A stretch of DNA of 64,000 nucleotides from Variovorax paradoxus (GTDB taxonomy: Bacteria; Pseudomonadota; Gammaproteobacteria; Burkholderiales; Burkholderiaceae_C). The notes under the pieces are model-generated. The model was not told the DNA's origin and did not search any database. It saw only the letters and a program-made list of their open reading frames with translations. Numbering within the stretch: the first letter of the stretch is position 1; each line of letters starts with the position of its first letter. Shown piece by piece: positions 42,707 through 51,781 of the stretch. Location: positions 1,317,001 to 1,381,000 of the forward strand of contig NZ_CP091716.1 in assembly GCF_022009635.1 (NCBI RefSeq), given 5' to 3'. Both the position numbers and the translations under genes were made by a program.

Positions 42707-43807
42707 ATGATTCCGTTTTTTGATATTCACGCCGGCCACGCCGAAATGGCCGATGACTTCACGCAGGCCTTTTCGAAGGTCATGAAGAGCGGCCATGTGA
42801 TCATGGGTGGTGAACTCGTTGCCTTCGAAAATGAATTCGCTGCCTATTGCGGCGCGAAGCACTGCATTGGCGTGGGCAACGGTCTCGACGCGCTCGCGCT
42901 GACGTTGCGCGCGCGCGGCATCAAGGCCGGAGACGAGGTGCTTGTGCCCTCGCAGACCTTCATTGCAACCTGGCTGGGTGTCTCGATGGTTGGGGCAACG
43001 CCCGTTCCGGTCGAGATCGATCCGGCAACGTACCTTCTCGATCCCGCGCGCATCAAGGAGAAGTTGACCAGCCGTACCAAGGCGATCATTCCAGTGCACC
43101 TGTACGGGCTGCCCGCAGCGATGGACGCGATCAACGAGATCGCCCGCCCGCTCGGCATCTTCGTGTTCGAGGATGCGGCGCAAGCCCACGGTGCCACGCA
43201 CAACGGCAAGCGGACTGGCGTCCTTGGCGATGCAGCCGCCTTCAGCTTTTACCCGACCAAAAATCTGGGTGCCATGGGCGACGCCGGTGCCGTGGTCACC
43301 AACGACGATGCGCTTGCTGGCGAACTGCGCATGTTGCGAAACTATGGCTCCAGCCAGAAGTATGTGCATGAAGTTGCCGGTGTGAATTCCCGGCTCGACG
43401 AATTGCAGGCTGCGCTCTTGCGCACGAAGCTTGGCCGGCTCGATGCCTGGAACGAGCAGCGCCGTGCGCTGGCGGCGCGCTATTCCGAGGGACTGCGCGG
43501 AGTGGGCGACATTCGCATTCCGCATGTGCCTAGCGACAGCACGCACGTCTATCACCTCTACGTGATCAGCACCGGCCGCCGTGCGGAACTGTCGGCGCAC
43601 CTGACGGCGCAAGGCATCCAGACATTGGTCCACTATCCCATTCCGCCGCACGTGCAAGGGGCCTATGCCGAGCTCGGCTTGCCCGCGGACAGCCTTCCCC
43701 TGGCAACCGCGGCAGCCAACGAAACCTTGTCTCTGCCGATCTGGCCGCAAATGCAGCCTGAGCAGGTTGACGCGGTGGTGGCTCAGATCCGCAAGTTCTT
43801 TGCATAG
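42707..43807 (+). CDS. Sugar 3-aminotransferase (FdtB/QdtB-like, DegT family)
   Basis: A 366-residue PLP-dependent DegT/DnrJ/EryC1/StrS aminotransferase. [16 protein letters not shown] and [20 protein letters not shown] (PLP Lys) are clear. [20 protein letters not shown] and [20 protein letters not shown] match transaminases acting on 3-keto-6-deoxyhexoses. It would aminate the FdtA/QdtA product to dTDP-3-amino-3,6-dideoxyhexose. It starts at ATG 42707, four bases after the isomerase stop. The N-acetyltransferase of this pathway is far away at 57891. Confidence 0.9.
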   Translation: MIPFFDIHAGHAEMADDFTQAFSKVMKSGHVIMGGELVAFENEFAAYCGAKHCIGVGNGLDALALTLRARGIKAGDEVLVPSQTFIATWLGVSMVGATPVPVEIDPATYLLDPARIKEKLTSRTKAIIPVHLYGLPAAMDAINEIARPLGIFVFEDAAQAHGATHNGKRTGVLGDAAAFSFYPTKNLGAMGDAGAVVTNDDALAGELRMLRNYGSSQKYVHEVAGVNSRLDELQAALLRTKLGRLDAWNEQRRALAARYSEGLRGVGDIRIPHVPSDSTHVYHLYVISTGRRAELSAHLTAQGIQTLVHYPIPPHVQGAYAELGLPADSLPLATAAANETLSLPIWPQMQPEQVDAVVAQIRKFFA

Positions 43808-43821
43808 GTCAAGCAACGTCA

Positions 43822-44766
43822 ATGCCCTTGCCGCTGGTCAGTGTCGTCATCCCCATCTTCAACCAAGCCAAGTTTGTTGTTGAGACAGTGGGCAGCGCCG
43901 TTCGGCAGACCTATCGGAACCTGCAGGTCATCGTCGTGGACGATGGGTCTACCGACAACGGGCCGGAGCTGCTCGAGGCTGAGTTCGGCGAGCAGATCGT
44001 TCTGCTGAGACAGAAGAATGCGGGGCCTTCGGCCGCGATCAACACTGGTCTGGCCGCGGCTACCGGCTCGTTCATCGCGCTGCTGGGGGGGGATGATCTT
44101 TGCGTTGAGGACCGGATTGACGTGCAATTGGAAATCATGCGGACGACGCCGCATGACATTGTCTTTTCCAAGCCTTTCCTGATCGACGAAGGCGGGAAAC
44201 CAATGGACGATGCGAGTTTTCCGGTGTTCTTCAACAGTTCGCCAATCCCGTCGATGTTGCGGGCGTTGGTTCTGCAAGGCAATTTTCTGTGCGCACCTAC
44301 GGCGTTCATGCGCCGAGAAGCCGTGCAGAGCTTGGGGGTCTTCCGGCCCGGGCTGGTGCAACTGCAGGACTACGACTACTGGTTGAGAGCCGCGGCAGCG
44401 GGTATGAGCCTTGCCGAATTGGGTCCTCGCGTGGTCCGTTACCGTCGCCACTCTGGCAACCTGTCCTTGCAGGGGGGGAGCGTGGCTTCGGCCGCGGAGA
44501 CGGTTCCGGTCATTAAGACCGTGCTCGAAACTGGTATGCCGGAAGAGCTTCGACGCGCCTTTCCCTATTTCTTTGAGCCCGTGGCAGACAGTTCAGTGCC
44601 ACTGACCTCGTTCGACAAGGCCAGTCTGCTGTTGTCGCACCCCCGGGACGAACTGCGCATGGCGGGCCTCGAGTACGCCATTGCGCTGGCAGAGGATCCG
44701 TCGTTCATCGCAAAGGCAAGTCGACTGGGCCTGAATCTCAACCGATTAGCTCAGAAATCTTTGTGA
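43822..44766 (+). CDS. Family-2 glycosyltransferase
   Basis: A 314-residue GT2 enzyme with an N-terminal GT-A domain: VSVVIPIFNQAKFVVETVGS at residues 5-24, VVDDGSTDNGPELLEAEF, and DDLCVEDRID in place of the DxD region. YDYWLRAAAAGMSLAELGP is the usual acceptor-side motif of O-antigen transferases. No membrane segment is visible, so it works at the inner face of the cytoplasmic membrane. Donor and acceptor are unknown. Confidence 0.9.
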   Translation: MPLPLVSVVIPIFNQAKFVVETVGSAVRQTYRNLQVIVVDDGSTDNGPELLEAEFGEQIVLLRQKNAGPSAAINTGLAAATGSFIALLGGDDLCVEDRIDVQLEIMRTTPHDIVFSKPFLIDEGGKPMDDASFPVFFNSSPIPSMLRALVLQGNFLCAPTAFMRREAVQSLGVFRPGLVQLQDYDYWLRAAAAGMSLAELGPRVVRYRRHSGNLSLQGGSVASAAETVPVIKTVLETGMPEELRRAFPYFFEPVADSSVPLTSFDKASLLLSHPRDELRMAGLEYAIALAEDPSFIAKASRLGLNLNRLAQKSL

Positions 44767-45012
44767 CAATCGTAAAATTTGCCCGATTCTCGTGAATGCG
44801 GATGCACTCTGCGAGAGCATGAATCCGTCTGATTGAAAGCTCCACGGCGTGCGTTCCCGGTGCTCAAGAGGAGCCATCGGTTCAGCGGGGAAATCCTGCT
44901 TCATTTGCAGAAATCAAATCTCTGCAGACCTTGAGTCGCTTTTCTGCATTCGCGCAGCGCCAGTATCGACGCCGCACCGGACCTCTCCCAACTCAGGAAT
45001 AAATCCTTTCCG
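44767..45012 (+). other. 246-bp non-coding gap inside the polysaccharide locus
   Basis: This stretch separates the GT2 gene from the second GT61 gene. No ORF, clear hairpin or promoter pair stands out. It probably contains a promoter or a 5' leader for the operon starting at 45013, since the preceding genes are much more tightly packed. Confidence 0.4.
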
Positions 45013-46785
45013 ATGCTGTCCAGAATAATTCAAACCGTTGCGCGCAAGCTTAGAGGTGCAGAGGCTGTGCCTGGAAGAGCCGTTGCAGAGCCGGCTCCGA
45101 TTGCGCCGGCCAACGAGGCGGTGGCTGTATCGCCCCCGATCGACATCTATGCCGAGCATGCCAAGTGGATGGCGCTTGCAGGCCAGCGTGATTTCGACGG
45201 TGCCATCGAGCTTTGCCTTTCGACCATCAAGGCTCCGGATACAAGCTTCGTGGCATCGCTGTTTCTGGGCTACGCTTATTTCCAGAGCGGAAGGCCCTCT
45301 GAAGCGCAACGGCATCTCATTCCGGCTGTGGCCTTGAATGCAGGTGACTTCTACGCAAATCTGCTGCTCGCGCACGTCGAGAAGGCCTTGGGTGCGCCTC
45401 GAGAGGCCCTCGCCAGGTACATGACCTGCTGCACCCTGGATGCGGCATCGGTCGTCGAACCCTTCGAGGCGGCCATGGATATTGCGCTGCCGATGCGTGA
45501 GGCGGAGGAGGGGGAGGCGCTCTCGACGCTTTTCGACAAGCTCCATGCCGCGGACAAGCTCCCGGATCCGTTGGTGTTGAAGTTCCTGTTCTTCTGGCGG
45601 CGAGATGCCGACCTCGTCGGCTTGCTGGTCCGGGCTGAAGAGGCGGGGAAGCCGAAAGCATCGTTCCGTCACGTCCGTACCGTGCAGGACTGGGCGTTGG
45701 CACATGGCGAGAACTATGTGAGCCTGGGCGAGCCGGTTTCTATTCGGCTGGTTACGCCAACGGAGACGTACCGCGACGCTCCCAAGGAGAAGCATGTGCT
45801 GGGCAGCGCTCCATACATTGCCGAAGTGCGTAATGCAAGCATCGTGGGTAACTCGAGCCTCATCTACGCCGGGGATGCGGACGTGTTGTCGGACGTGTTG
45901 GCGCATCCGCTTTACGGTGAACAAGTCAGTCTCGCCTACGACAAGACCGTGATTGCGCAACGGTCCGATGCCCTGTTGCTCGCGCAGCAGGGTGCCAGTG
46001 AAAGACTTGACGAAGGAATCATGCTCTCGGGACTTGCGAGCAATGCCTATGGCCACTGGTTTGCCGAATTTCTTCCGAAGCTGCGCTACTTTGAAAGAAA
46101 CCCGCGGTTCGAACAGTTGCCGATCATTGTCGACGCAGGCATGCCGCAATCGCATTTCGACTTTCTGGCGGCACTTGTTGGAAACCCGTTGCATCGAATC
46201 GAAAGTGGCCAAGTGCTGGAAGTGGGGTGCCTCCATGTTGCGCCGACCACCACATTCTTTCCCGTGGAATTGTTCAGGGATCATGGTGTTCCGCCCGAAC
46301 ATCAGGCCTCGTGGAGCGCCGAGTCCATGCAATACATCAAGGACAGGATCGCCAAAGGTCGGAAGCTTCCTGGCCAGCGCTCGCGCCGCTTGTTTCTTTC
46401 GCGAAAAAACAGCAGCTGGCGGCTGCTGCGCAACGAGAGCGAACTCATCGAAGACCTGCAGTCGATGGGGTTCGAGACGGTCTTCATGGAAGAACTCGAC
46501 TTCGAGCATCAAGTGCGGACCTTCGGCGAAGCGGAATTCGTCGTGGCGCCGAACGGTTCCGCGCTGAACAGCCTCATCTTCGCTGCGCCAGAGGTCAAGG
46601 CCTTGATCCTGGGGCAGCAGAACAGCTTCAATTGGGGCGGCTGGCTGGGGCCGATGCTCGATCTCGGGTTCAATCCCGAATTCCTTGAAGGCGAGGCTGT
46701 GGAGAGCACGGACTTCAAGCATTCCGACTACGTTGTTTCCGTCGCAAAAGTGCACGCTAAAGTGCACGAGATGCTGCATTCTTGA
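45013..46785 (+). CDS. GT61-family glycosyltransferase with TPR-like N-terminus
   Basis: A 590-residue protein. Residues about 50-160 form helical TPR-like repeats (AKWMALAGQRDFDGAIELCL, LFLGYAYFQSGRPSEAQRHL). The C-terminal half (about 290-590) is a GT61/DUF563 domain: GLASNAYGHWFAEFLPKLRY, LFLSRKNSSWRLLRNESELI and FVVAPNGSALNSLIFAAPE. As in the other two GT61 proteins here, the usual His of the G-x-H-G motif is absent (Asn). Donor and linkage are unknown. Confidence 0.82.
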   Translation: MLSRIIQTVARKLRGAEAVPGRAVAEPAPIAPANEAVAVSPPIDIYAEHAKWMALAGQRDFDGAIELCLSTIKAPDTSFVASLFLGYAYFQSGRPSEAQRHLIPAVALNAGDFYANLLLAHVEKALGAPREALARYMTCCTLDAASVVEPFEAAMDIALPMREAEEGEALSTLFDKLHAADKLPDPLVLKFLFFWRRDADLVGLLVRAEEAGKPKASFRHVRTVQDWALAHGENYVSLGEPVSIRLVTPTETYRDAPKEKHVLGSAPYIAEVRNASIVGNSSLIYAGDADVLSDVLAHPLYGEQVSLAYDKTVIAQRSDALLLAQQGASERLDEGIMLSGLASNAYGHWFAEFLPKLRYFERNPRFEQLPIIVDAGMPQSHFDFLAALVGNPLHRIESGQVLEVGCLHVAPTTTFFPVELFRDHGVPPEHQASWSAESMQYIKDRIAKGRKLPGQRSRRLFLSRKNSSWRLLRNESELIEDLQSMGFETVFMEELDFEHQVRTFGEAEFVVAPNGSALNSLIFAAPEVKALILGQQNSFNWGGWLGPMLDLGFNPEFLEGEAVESTDFKHSDYVVSVAKVHAKVHEMLHS

Positions 46786-46807
46786 CGCTCAGAAATCAAA
46801 AGACCCC

Positions 46808-47914
46808 ATGAACAAGCCTCTCTACGTCACTCAGCCGTATCTGCCGCCGCTGGACGAATTCCTGCCTTACCTGCAGCAGATCTGGGACAACAAGATTCTG
46901 ACGAATGGCGGTCCGTTTCATCAGGAACTGGAAAAGGCGCTTTGCGAGTACCTGGGTGTCGAACACATAGCGCTCTTCACCAACGGCACCATCGCATTGG
47001 TCACGGCGCTTCAGTCGCTGCGGATCACTGGCGAGGTGATCACCACGCCGTACTCGTTCGTTGCCACATCGCACTCTCTTCTTTGGAACGGCATCAAGCC
47101 CGTCTTTGCCGACGTTGACCCGCATACGCTGAATCTGGACCCTAAGCGGATCGAAGCGCTCATTACCCCGCAGACGACGGCGATCATGCCGGTTCATTGC
47201 TACGGGCATCCCTGCGACACCCGTGCGATCCAGGCGATTGCGGACAACTACAACCTGCGCGTGATCTACGACGCGGCGCATGCATTCGGCGTGCAAGACG
47301 AGAGCGGCAGCATTCTCAATCACGGAGACATGTCGGTATTGAGCTTTCACGCCACGAAGGTCTTCAATACGTTCGAGGGCGGTGCAATCATCTGCAAGGA
47401 CGCGACCACCAAGACCCGCATCGATCAACTGAAGAATTTCGGTCACGTCGGAGAGGTGACGGTCGTTGCGCCGGGCATCAATGGGAAGATGAGCGAGTTC
47501 AATGCGGCGCTCGGACTGCTGCAGCTGAAGCACTTGCACAAGGCGCTGGACCTGAGGCGCGCCATTGACGCCGCGTATCGACGATTGCTGGAAGATGTGC
47601 CGGGCATCGTGTGCCTGGCGGACGCGGGTGAGACTGTGGCCAACTACGCCTATTTCCCGATTCTCGTGGGACCGGAGTTCCGCCTTTCTCGCGACGGGCT
47701 CTACGAGCATCTCAAGGCGAACGGCATCCATCCTCGCCGGTATTTCTACCCGCTCATTTCCGAGTTCCCGATGTACAGGGGGCTGCCGACGGCAAGCCGC
47801 GATCACCTGCCGAACGCCAGCCGCGCAGCGGAGCGCATTCTTTGCCTGCCGATCTATCCGGACCTCGAGATGTCGCAGGTCGAGCGAATCGTCAGTCTGA
47901 TCGCGGCGGCATGA
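46808..47914 (+). CDS. DegT/DnrJ/EryC1/StrS sugar aminotransferase 2
   Basis: A 368-residue PLP enzyme. ILTNGGPFHQELEKALCEYL, VITTPYSFVATSHSLLWNG, VIYDAAHAFGVQDESGSIL and LSFHATKVFNTFEGGAI (PLP Lys) are plain. Its motifs fit transaminases of 4-keto-6-deoxyhexoses (VioA/RfbE-like) better than the FdtB type. It therefore may make a 4-amino sugar from the shared RfbB product. The next genes include WbqC and a GNAT that could acylate the amine. The specificity is inferred. Confidence 0.88.
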   Translation: MNKPLYVTQPYLPPLDEFLPYLQQIWDNKILTNGGPFHQELEKALCEYLGVEHIALFTNGTIALVTALQSLRITGEVITTPYSFVATSHSLLWNGIKPVFADVDPHTLNLDPKRIEALITPQTTAIMPVHCYGHPCDTRAIQAIADNYNLRVIYDAAHAFGVQDESGSILNHGDMSVLSFHATKVFNTFEGGAIICKDATTKTRIDQLKNFGHVGEVTVVAPGINGKMSEFNAALGLLQLKHLHKALDLRRAIDAAYRRLLEDVPGIVCLADAGETVANYAYFPILVGPEFRLSRDGLYEHLKANGIHPRRYFYPLISEFPMYRGLPTASRDHLPNASRAAERILCLPIYPDLEMSQVERIVSLIAAA

Positions 47915-47942
47915 GCACGGTGTTGAACTGGATGGAGCGACG

Positions 47943-48641
47943 ATGAAAGTCGGGATCATGCAGCCCTACTTTCTGCCGTACATCGGGTACTTCCAGCTGA
48001 TCGCTGCGGTGGACCTCTTCGTGGTTTACGACAACATCAAGTACACGAAGAAGGGCTGGATCAACCGCAACCGGCTGCTGCAGAACGGCACGGACGCGGT
48101 GTTTTCGCTGCCACTGAAAAAAGATTCCGATGCGCTGGACGTCCGGGAGCGCGAGTTGGCCGCAGATTTCAACAGGCAGAAGCTGCTGAACCAGTTCATT
48201 GGCTCTTATCGCGCAGCGCCGTATTTCGAGCAGGGCATTGAACTGGCCCGCGATCTGGTGATGAGCGAGGAGACGAACCTGTTTCGTTATCTCCATGCGT
48301 CGATAGTGGCAACCTGCAAATACCTCGGTATTGAAACGCGCATCGAAATCTCGTCGCGAGTACCCGCCGACCACGAACTGAAGGGCGAAGATCGCGTGCT
48401 GTCGATCTGCGCAGCCTGCAACGCCGATACCTACATCAACACCATCGGCGGCCTCGAGCTCTATTCGCGCGAGCGCTTCGCGAGCCAAAACATTGTGTTG
48501 CAGTTCATTCGCTCGAAGCCGTTCGAATACAGGCAGTTCGGCGCGCCATTCGTGCCTTGGTTGTCGATGATCGACGTCATCATGTTCAACCCCGTCGACG
48601 AGATCAAGGACTCGTTGCTAACCAAATTCGAATTGATTTGA
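47943..48641 (+). CDS. WbqC-family protein
   Basis: A 232-residue member of the WbqC-like family, recognised by MKVGIMQPYFLPYIGYFQLI, VYDNIKYTKKGWINRNRLLQ and INTIGGLELYSRERFASQNI. The biochemical role of the family is not settled. Members recur beside DegT aminotransferases in O-antigen loci, where an acyl- or aminoacyl-transfer to the sugar amine has been suspected. It is separated from the aminotransferase by 28 bases and ends two bases before the first beta-propeller gene. Confidence 0.88.
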   Translation: MKVGIMQPYFLPYIGYFQLIAAVDLFVVYDNIKYTKKGWINRNRLLQNGTDAVFSLPLKKDSDALDVRERELAADFNRQKLLNQFIGSYRAAPYFEQGIELARDLVMSEETNLFRYLHASIVATCKYLGIETRIEISSRVPADHELKGEDRVLSICAACNADTYINTIGGLELYSRERFASQNIVLQFIRSKPFEYRQFGAPFVPWLSMIDVIMFNPVDEIKDSLLTKFELI

Positions 48642-48643
48642 AG

Positions 48644-49606
48644 ATGTTCACTTGGAAAAAATGGGGCAAGATTTTCAGCCCGGGCGAACAGCATGGTCGT
48701 GAATGGATGAATGAATTCGCGCAGGCACCCGCGACGCTTTTGTTCGATGATTTCGTGCGGGTGTACTTCTCGTGCCGTCCGAAGGCGGACGCAAAGGGGC
48801 AATACGTCAGCTACTCGGCGTTTCTCGATCTGGATCGCCGCGATCTGCGAAAGGTCGTGAATATCAGCCAGAACCCGATCCTCCCGCTGGGCCCATTGGG
48901 TGCGTTCGACGAGTTCGGTATCTATCCCGTGTCGGTCGCAAGGGATGGAGATGAGGTTCGTGCCTATTACGCAGGATGGACGCGCTGCGAGTCGGTGCCT
49001 TTCAACGTGGCCATCGGTTGCGCCGTCAGCCGCGACAACGGCGAAACATTCACCAAATTGGGCGCGGGACCCGTGATCGGCTACTCGCCCAACGAGCCTT
49101 TCGTGATGAGCGGGCCCAAGATCCGGCGCTTCAACGGCAAGTGGTACCTCTGGTACATCGCCGGACGCAAGTGGAAGATGGTCGATGGCCGGGCCGAGCC
49201 CGTCTACAAGATCCGCATGGCCACCTCGGACGACGGGACGACGTGGCGAAAGGAAGACCGCGACCTGATCGAAAGCCGCATCGAGGAGGATGAGGCACAG
49301 GCCAGTCCCGACGTGTTTCATGCCAACGGGAAGTACCACATGTTCTTCTGCTACCGCTATAGCGCGGGCTATCGCGGAAAGACCTTCGGCTATCGGATCG
49401 GCTACGCCTACAGCGAAGACCTGCTTCACTGGGTGCGCGACGACAGCAAAGCGGGAATCGATGTCTCGGACACAGGCTGGGATTCCGAGATGGTGAGCTA
49501 TCCGCATGTCTTCGAGGTCGACGGGAACACCTACATGGCTTACCTGGGCAATGGTGTGGGGCGTGAGGGTTTCGGTCTGGCCCTGCTGGACGGAAGGCTG
49601 GAGTAA
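48644..49606 (+). CDS. Five-bladed beta-propeller (GH43/GH130-like) protein 1
   Basis: A 320-residue protein of the glycosidase-like propeller type. It shows repeated D-x-W and Y-x-W-Y blade motifs: LLFDDFVRVYFSCRP, GWTRCESVPFNVAIGCAVS, WYLWYIAGRKWK and YHMFFCYRYS. There is no signal peptide, so it is cytoplasmic, unlike ordinary secreted glycosidases. It is homologous along its whole length to the next gene. Similar domains occur in polysaccharide loci as transferases, phosphorylases or carbohydrate-binding proteins. Function unknown. Confidence 0.75.
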   Translation: MFTWKKWGKIFSPGEQHGREWMNEFAQAPATLLFDDFVRVYFSCRPKADAKGQYVSYSAFLDLDRRDLRKVVNISQNPILPLGPLGAFDEFGIYPVSVARDGDEVRAYYAGWTRCESVPFNVAIGCAVSRDNGETFTKLGAGPVIGYSPNEPFVMSGPKIRRFNGKWYLWYIAGRKWKMVDGRAEPVYKIRMATSDDGTTWRKEDRDLIESRIEEDEAQASPDVFHANGKYHMFFCYRYSAGYRGKTFGYRIGYAYSEDLLHWVRDDSKAGIDVSDTGWDSEMVSYPHVFEVDGNTYMAYLGNGVGREGFGLALLDGRLE

Positions 49607-49609
49607 GAC

Positions 49610-50572
49610 ATGGCGAAGCAATGGAAAAGACTTGGAAAGATCTTCGACCCGACGGCGCATGCGCTTCCCAACGGCTGTGTGCAGTTCGCCCAATCGCCGC
49701 AGACGCTGGTCTTCGATGACTTCGTGCGCATCTATTTCTCTACGCGTGCCGTCGATCCCAAGAACGGCAAGTTCCTGAGCCATGTGGCTTTCGTCGACAT
49801 GGCTGCCGACCTGCGCACGGTCATTCGCGTCTCCGAGAAGCCGGTGATTCCGCTCGGCGAACTCGGCTGCTTCGATGAGCACGGCATATTTCCGATCAAC
49901 ATCGTGCGCGACGGTGGCGATATCTTCGCCTTCACTTGCGGTTGGAACCGCCGGGTGTCGGTCTCGGTCGACACGGCCGTCGGATTGGCGCAAAGCAGCG
50001 ACAACGGTCTGACTTTCTCCAAGCTTGGCCACGGACCGGTCATGGGCGCGTCTTTGCACGAGCCGTGCCTGGTGGGCGATGCGTTCGTCCTGCCGATCGA
50101 TGGTGTGTTTCACATGTGGTACATCTTCGGTACCGGCTGGAAGCAGTATCAGGACGGCGCGGCCCCTGACCGCACCTACAAGATCGGCCACGCCACATCG
50201 ACGGACCGCGTCAACTGGACGAAGGAAGAGGCGAATCAGATCATTTCGGATCGCCTGGGCGTTGACGAGAGCCAGGCGTTGCCGACAGTGGTCAAGGTAG
50301 GCAGCCGGTTCCACATGTTCTTCTGCTACCGCCAGTCTTTCGATTTTCGCCAGACCAAGGGGCGGGGCTATGCAATCGGCCACGCCTATTCGGACGATCT
50401 TCAGAGTTGGGTCCGGAATGACGATGAGCCTGGCCTCGAGGTACCGGAAGGCGAATGGGATTCCGACATGCAGTGTTATCCGCACGCCTTCACGTTCCGG
50501 GACAAGACCTACCTTCTTTACAATGGCAACGAGTTCGGGCGCTACGGCTTCGGGCTCGCAGTGCTCGAATGA
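49610..50572 (+). CDS. Five-bladed beta-propeller (GH43/GH130-like) protein 2, tandem paralogue
   Basis: A 320-residue paralogue of the preceding gene, exactly equal in length. Shared blocks include LVFDDFVRIYFSTRA, CFDEHGIFPINIV, FHMWYIFGTGWK, RFHMFFCYRQS and YAIGHAYSDDLQSWVRNDD. It has no signal peptide. Acidic residues in CVDSSDNG-like, VDESQALPTV and EWDSDMQCYPHA are candidate active-site positions, matched by VDESQ/EEDEAQ and WDSEM in the first copy. It is three bases after copy 1 and overlaps the GNAT start (ATGA). The diverged sequences suggest two different but related substrates. Confidence 0.75.
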   Translation: MAKQWKRLGKIFDPTAHALPNGCVQFAQSPQTLVFDDFVRIYFSTRAVDPKNGKFLSHVAFVDMAADLRTVIRVSEKPVIPLGELGCFDEHGIFPINIVRDGGDIFAFTCGWNRRVSVSVDTAVGLAQSSDNGLTFSKLGHGPVMGASLHEPCLVGDAFVLPIDGVFHMWYIFGTGWKQYQDGAAPDRTYKIGHATSTDRVNWTKEEANQIISDRLGVDESQALPTVVKVGSRFHMFFCYRQSFDFRQTKGRGYAIGHAYSDDLQSWVRNDDEPGLEVPEGEWDSDMQCYPHAFTFRDKTYLLYNGNEFGRYGFGLAVLE

Positions 50573-51039
50573 CATCGGGGCAATTCGAACTCTCGGTCAA
50601 TCGTGCCTCGGCTGCCGAAATCGTCCGGCATCTGCTGGAGTGCAGCGACAGTTTCAAGCCGCCCCTGGCTGCCCGCGTCGACATCGAGGCGTACAGCGCC
50701 AAGATTGCCGAAAACGCGGTTCGTTTCGAGGCCTGGGGCCTCGATGGCCGTCTCGTCGGGCTTGTCGCCGTGTACGAAAATGCGGGGCCGGACCTGTTTG
50801 TGACCAATGTCAGCGTAGCACCGGTATGCCGTGGCGCGGGTTTGGCACAGCGATTGTTTCAGCTTTGTTTTGCCCGTTTGGACGCACGGGGGCTCAAGCG
50901 CTTCAGGCTCGAAGTCAACGGTAATAGCGAGGCGGCTGTCCGCCTGTACGCCAGGATGGGCTTCGAGTCCGAATCCCGGACAGGCGACCTGATACACATG
51001 CAACGACCCGCGGTGAGCGGAGGAACAGATGAACACTGA
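50569..51039 (+). CDS. GNAT-family N-acetyltransferase
   Basis: A 156-residue acetyltransferase. VTNVSVAPVCRGAGLAQRLF is the acetyl-CoA motif (R/Q-x-x-G-x-A pattern at about residues 91-108), followed by FRLEVNGNSEAAVRLYARMG. Its place beside a sugar aminotransferase and WbqC suggests it acylates an amino sugar, but ribosomal or other targets remain possible. The ATG at 50569 overlaps the propeller 2 stop, and the 3' end overlaps the methyltransferase start by eleven bases. Confidence 0.88.
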   Translation: MTSGQFELSVNRASAAEIVRHLLECSDSFKPPLAARVDIEAYSAKIAENAVRFEAWGLDGRLVGLVAVYENAGPDLFVTNVSVAPVCRGAGLAQRLFQLCFARLDARGLKRFRLEVNGNSEAAVRLYARMGFESESRTGDLIHMQRPAVSGGTDEH

Positions 51040-51781
51040 ACGCAACTACGACGCAGAAATCGCTGATACGGCGGACCATCAATACGCCTATGGCTTCGAC
51101 TTCGACGTGATGCATCCCTACATGCTGCGGTCCTTCGAGCCGTTCATGAACCGGGCGGGCAGCGTGCTGGAACTGGGAAGTTTCAAGGGCGATTTCACGC
51201 GGCGGCTGACGAGCTACTTCGACGACATCACCTGCGTGGAAGCGTCGGATGTCGCCCTGACGGAAGCGAAGCGCAAGCTGGGCGACAAGATCGAGTTCAT
51301 CCATTCGCGCTTCGAAACGGCCAAGCTGCCGCGTCGGTACAACAACATCGTGCTGACCCATGTGCTGGAGCATCTCGACGACCCCGTCGGCCTGCTCAAG
51401 CGCATCAACGATGAATGGCTGGCGGATGGCGGACGCTTCTTCCTGGTCTGTCCGAATGCCAACGCGCCTTCGCGGCAGATCGCCGTGAAGATGGGACTCA
51501 TCACGCACAACGCGGCGGTCACGCCGGCGGAAGATCAGCACGGCCACCGCTGCACCTATTCGCTCGATACGCTGGAGCGTGACGCCGTGGCCGCCGGCCT
51601 GCGCGTCGTTCATCGCAGCGGCATCTTCTTCAAGGCGCTCGCGAACTTCCAGTGGGACCGCCTGCTGGCGACCGACATCATCTCGAAGGAGTACCTCGAG
51701 GGCTGCTATCAACTCGGGCAGGTCTATCCCGATCTTTGCTCCAGCATCTTCCTGATGTGCGAACGGGGACCGAGCAAATGA
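51029..51781 (+). CDS. Class I SAM-dependent methyltransferase
   Basis: A 250-residue methyltransferase. The SAM motif is VLELGSFKGDFTRRL at about residues 47-61, motif II is in CVEASDVALTEAKRKLGD, and NIVLTHVLEHLDDPVGLLKR is the conserved post-II segment. It may methylate a sugar or a chain end, since O-antigen chains are often capped by methylation. It is tightly packed: it overlaps the GNAT gene before it and the split GtrB-like gene after it (ATGA). Confidence 0.9.
   Translation: MNTERNYDAEIADTADHQYAYGFDFDVMHPYMLRSFEPFMNRAGSVLELGSFKGDFTRRLTSYFDDITCVEASDVALTEAKRKLGDKIEFIHSRFETAKLPRRYNNIVLTHVLEHLDDPVGLLKRINDEWLADGGRFFLVCPNANAPSRQIAVKMGLITHNAAVTPAEDQHGHRCTYSLDTLERDAVAAGLRVVHRSGIFFKALANFQWDRLLATDIISKEYLEGCYQLGQVYPDLCSSIFLMCERGPSK

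Noticed and set aside
44914..46779. 621-residue minus-strand ORF opposite the second GT61 gene
   Set aside because: No recognisable domain; the plus-strand frame has GT61 motifs and a proper start in the operon.
48461..50575. 704-residue minus-strand ORF spanning WbqC and both propeller genes
   Set aside because: It crosses several well-supported plus-strand genes and gaps; composition is shadow-like. The identical codon phase of the tandem paralogues explains its length.
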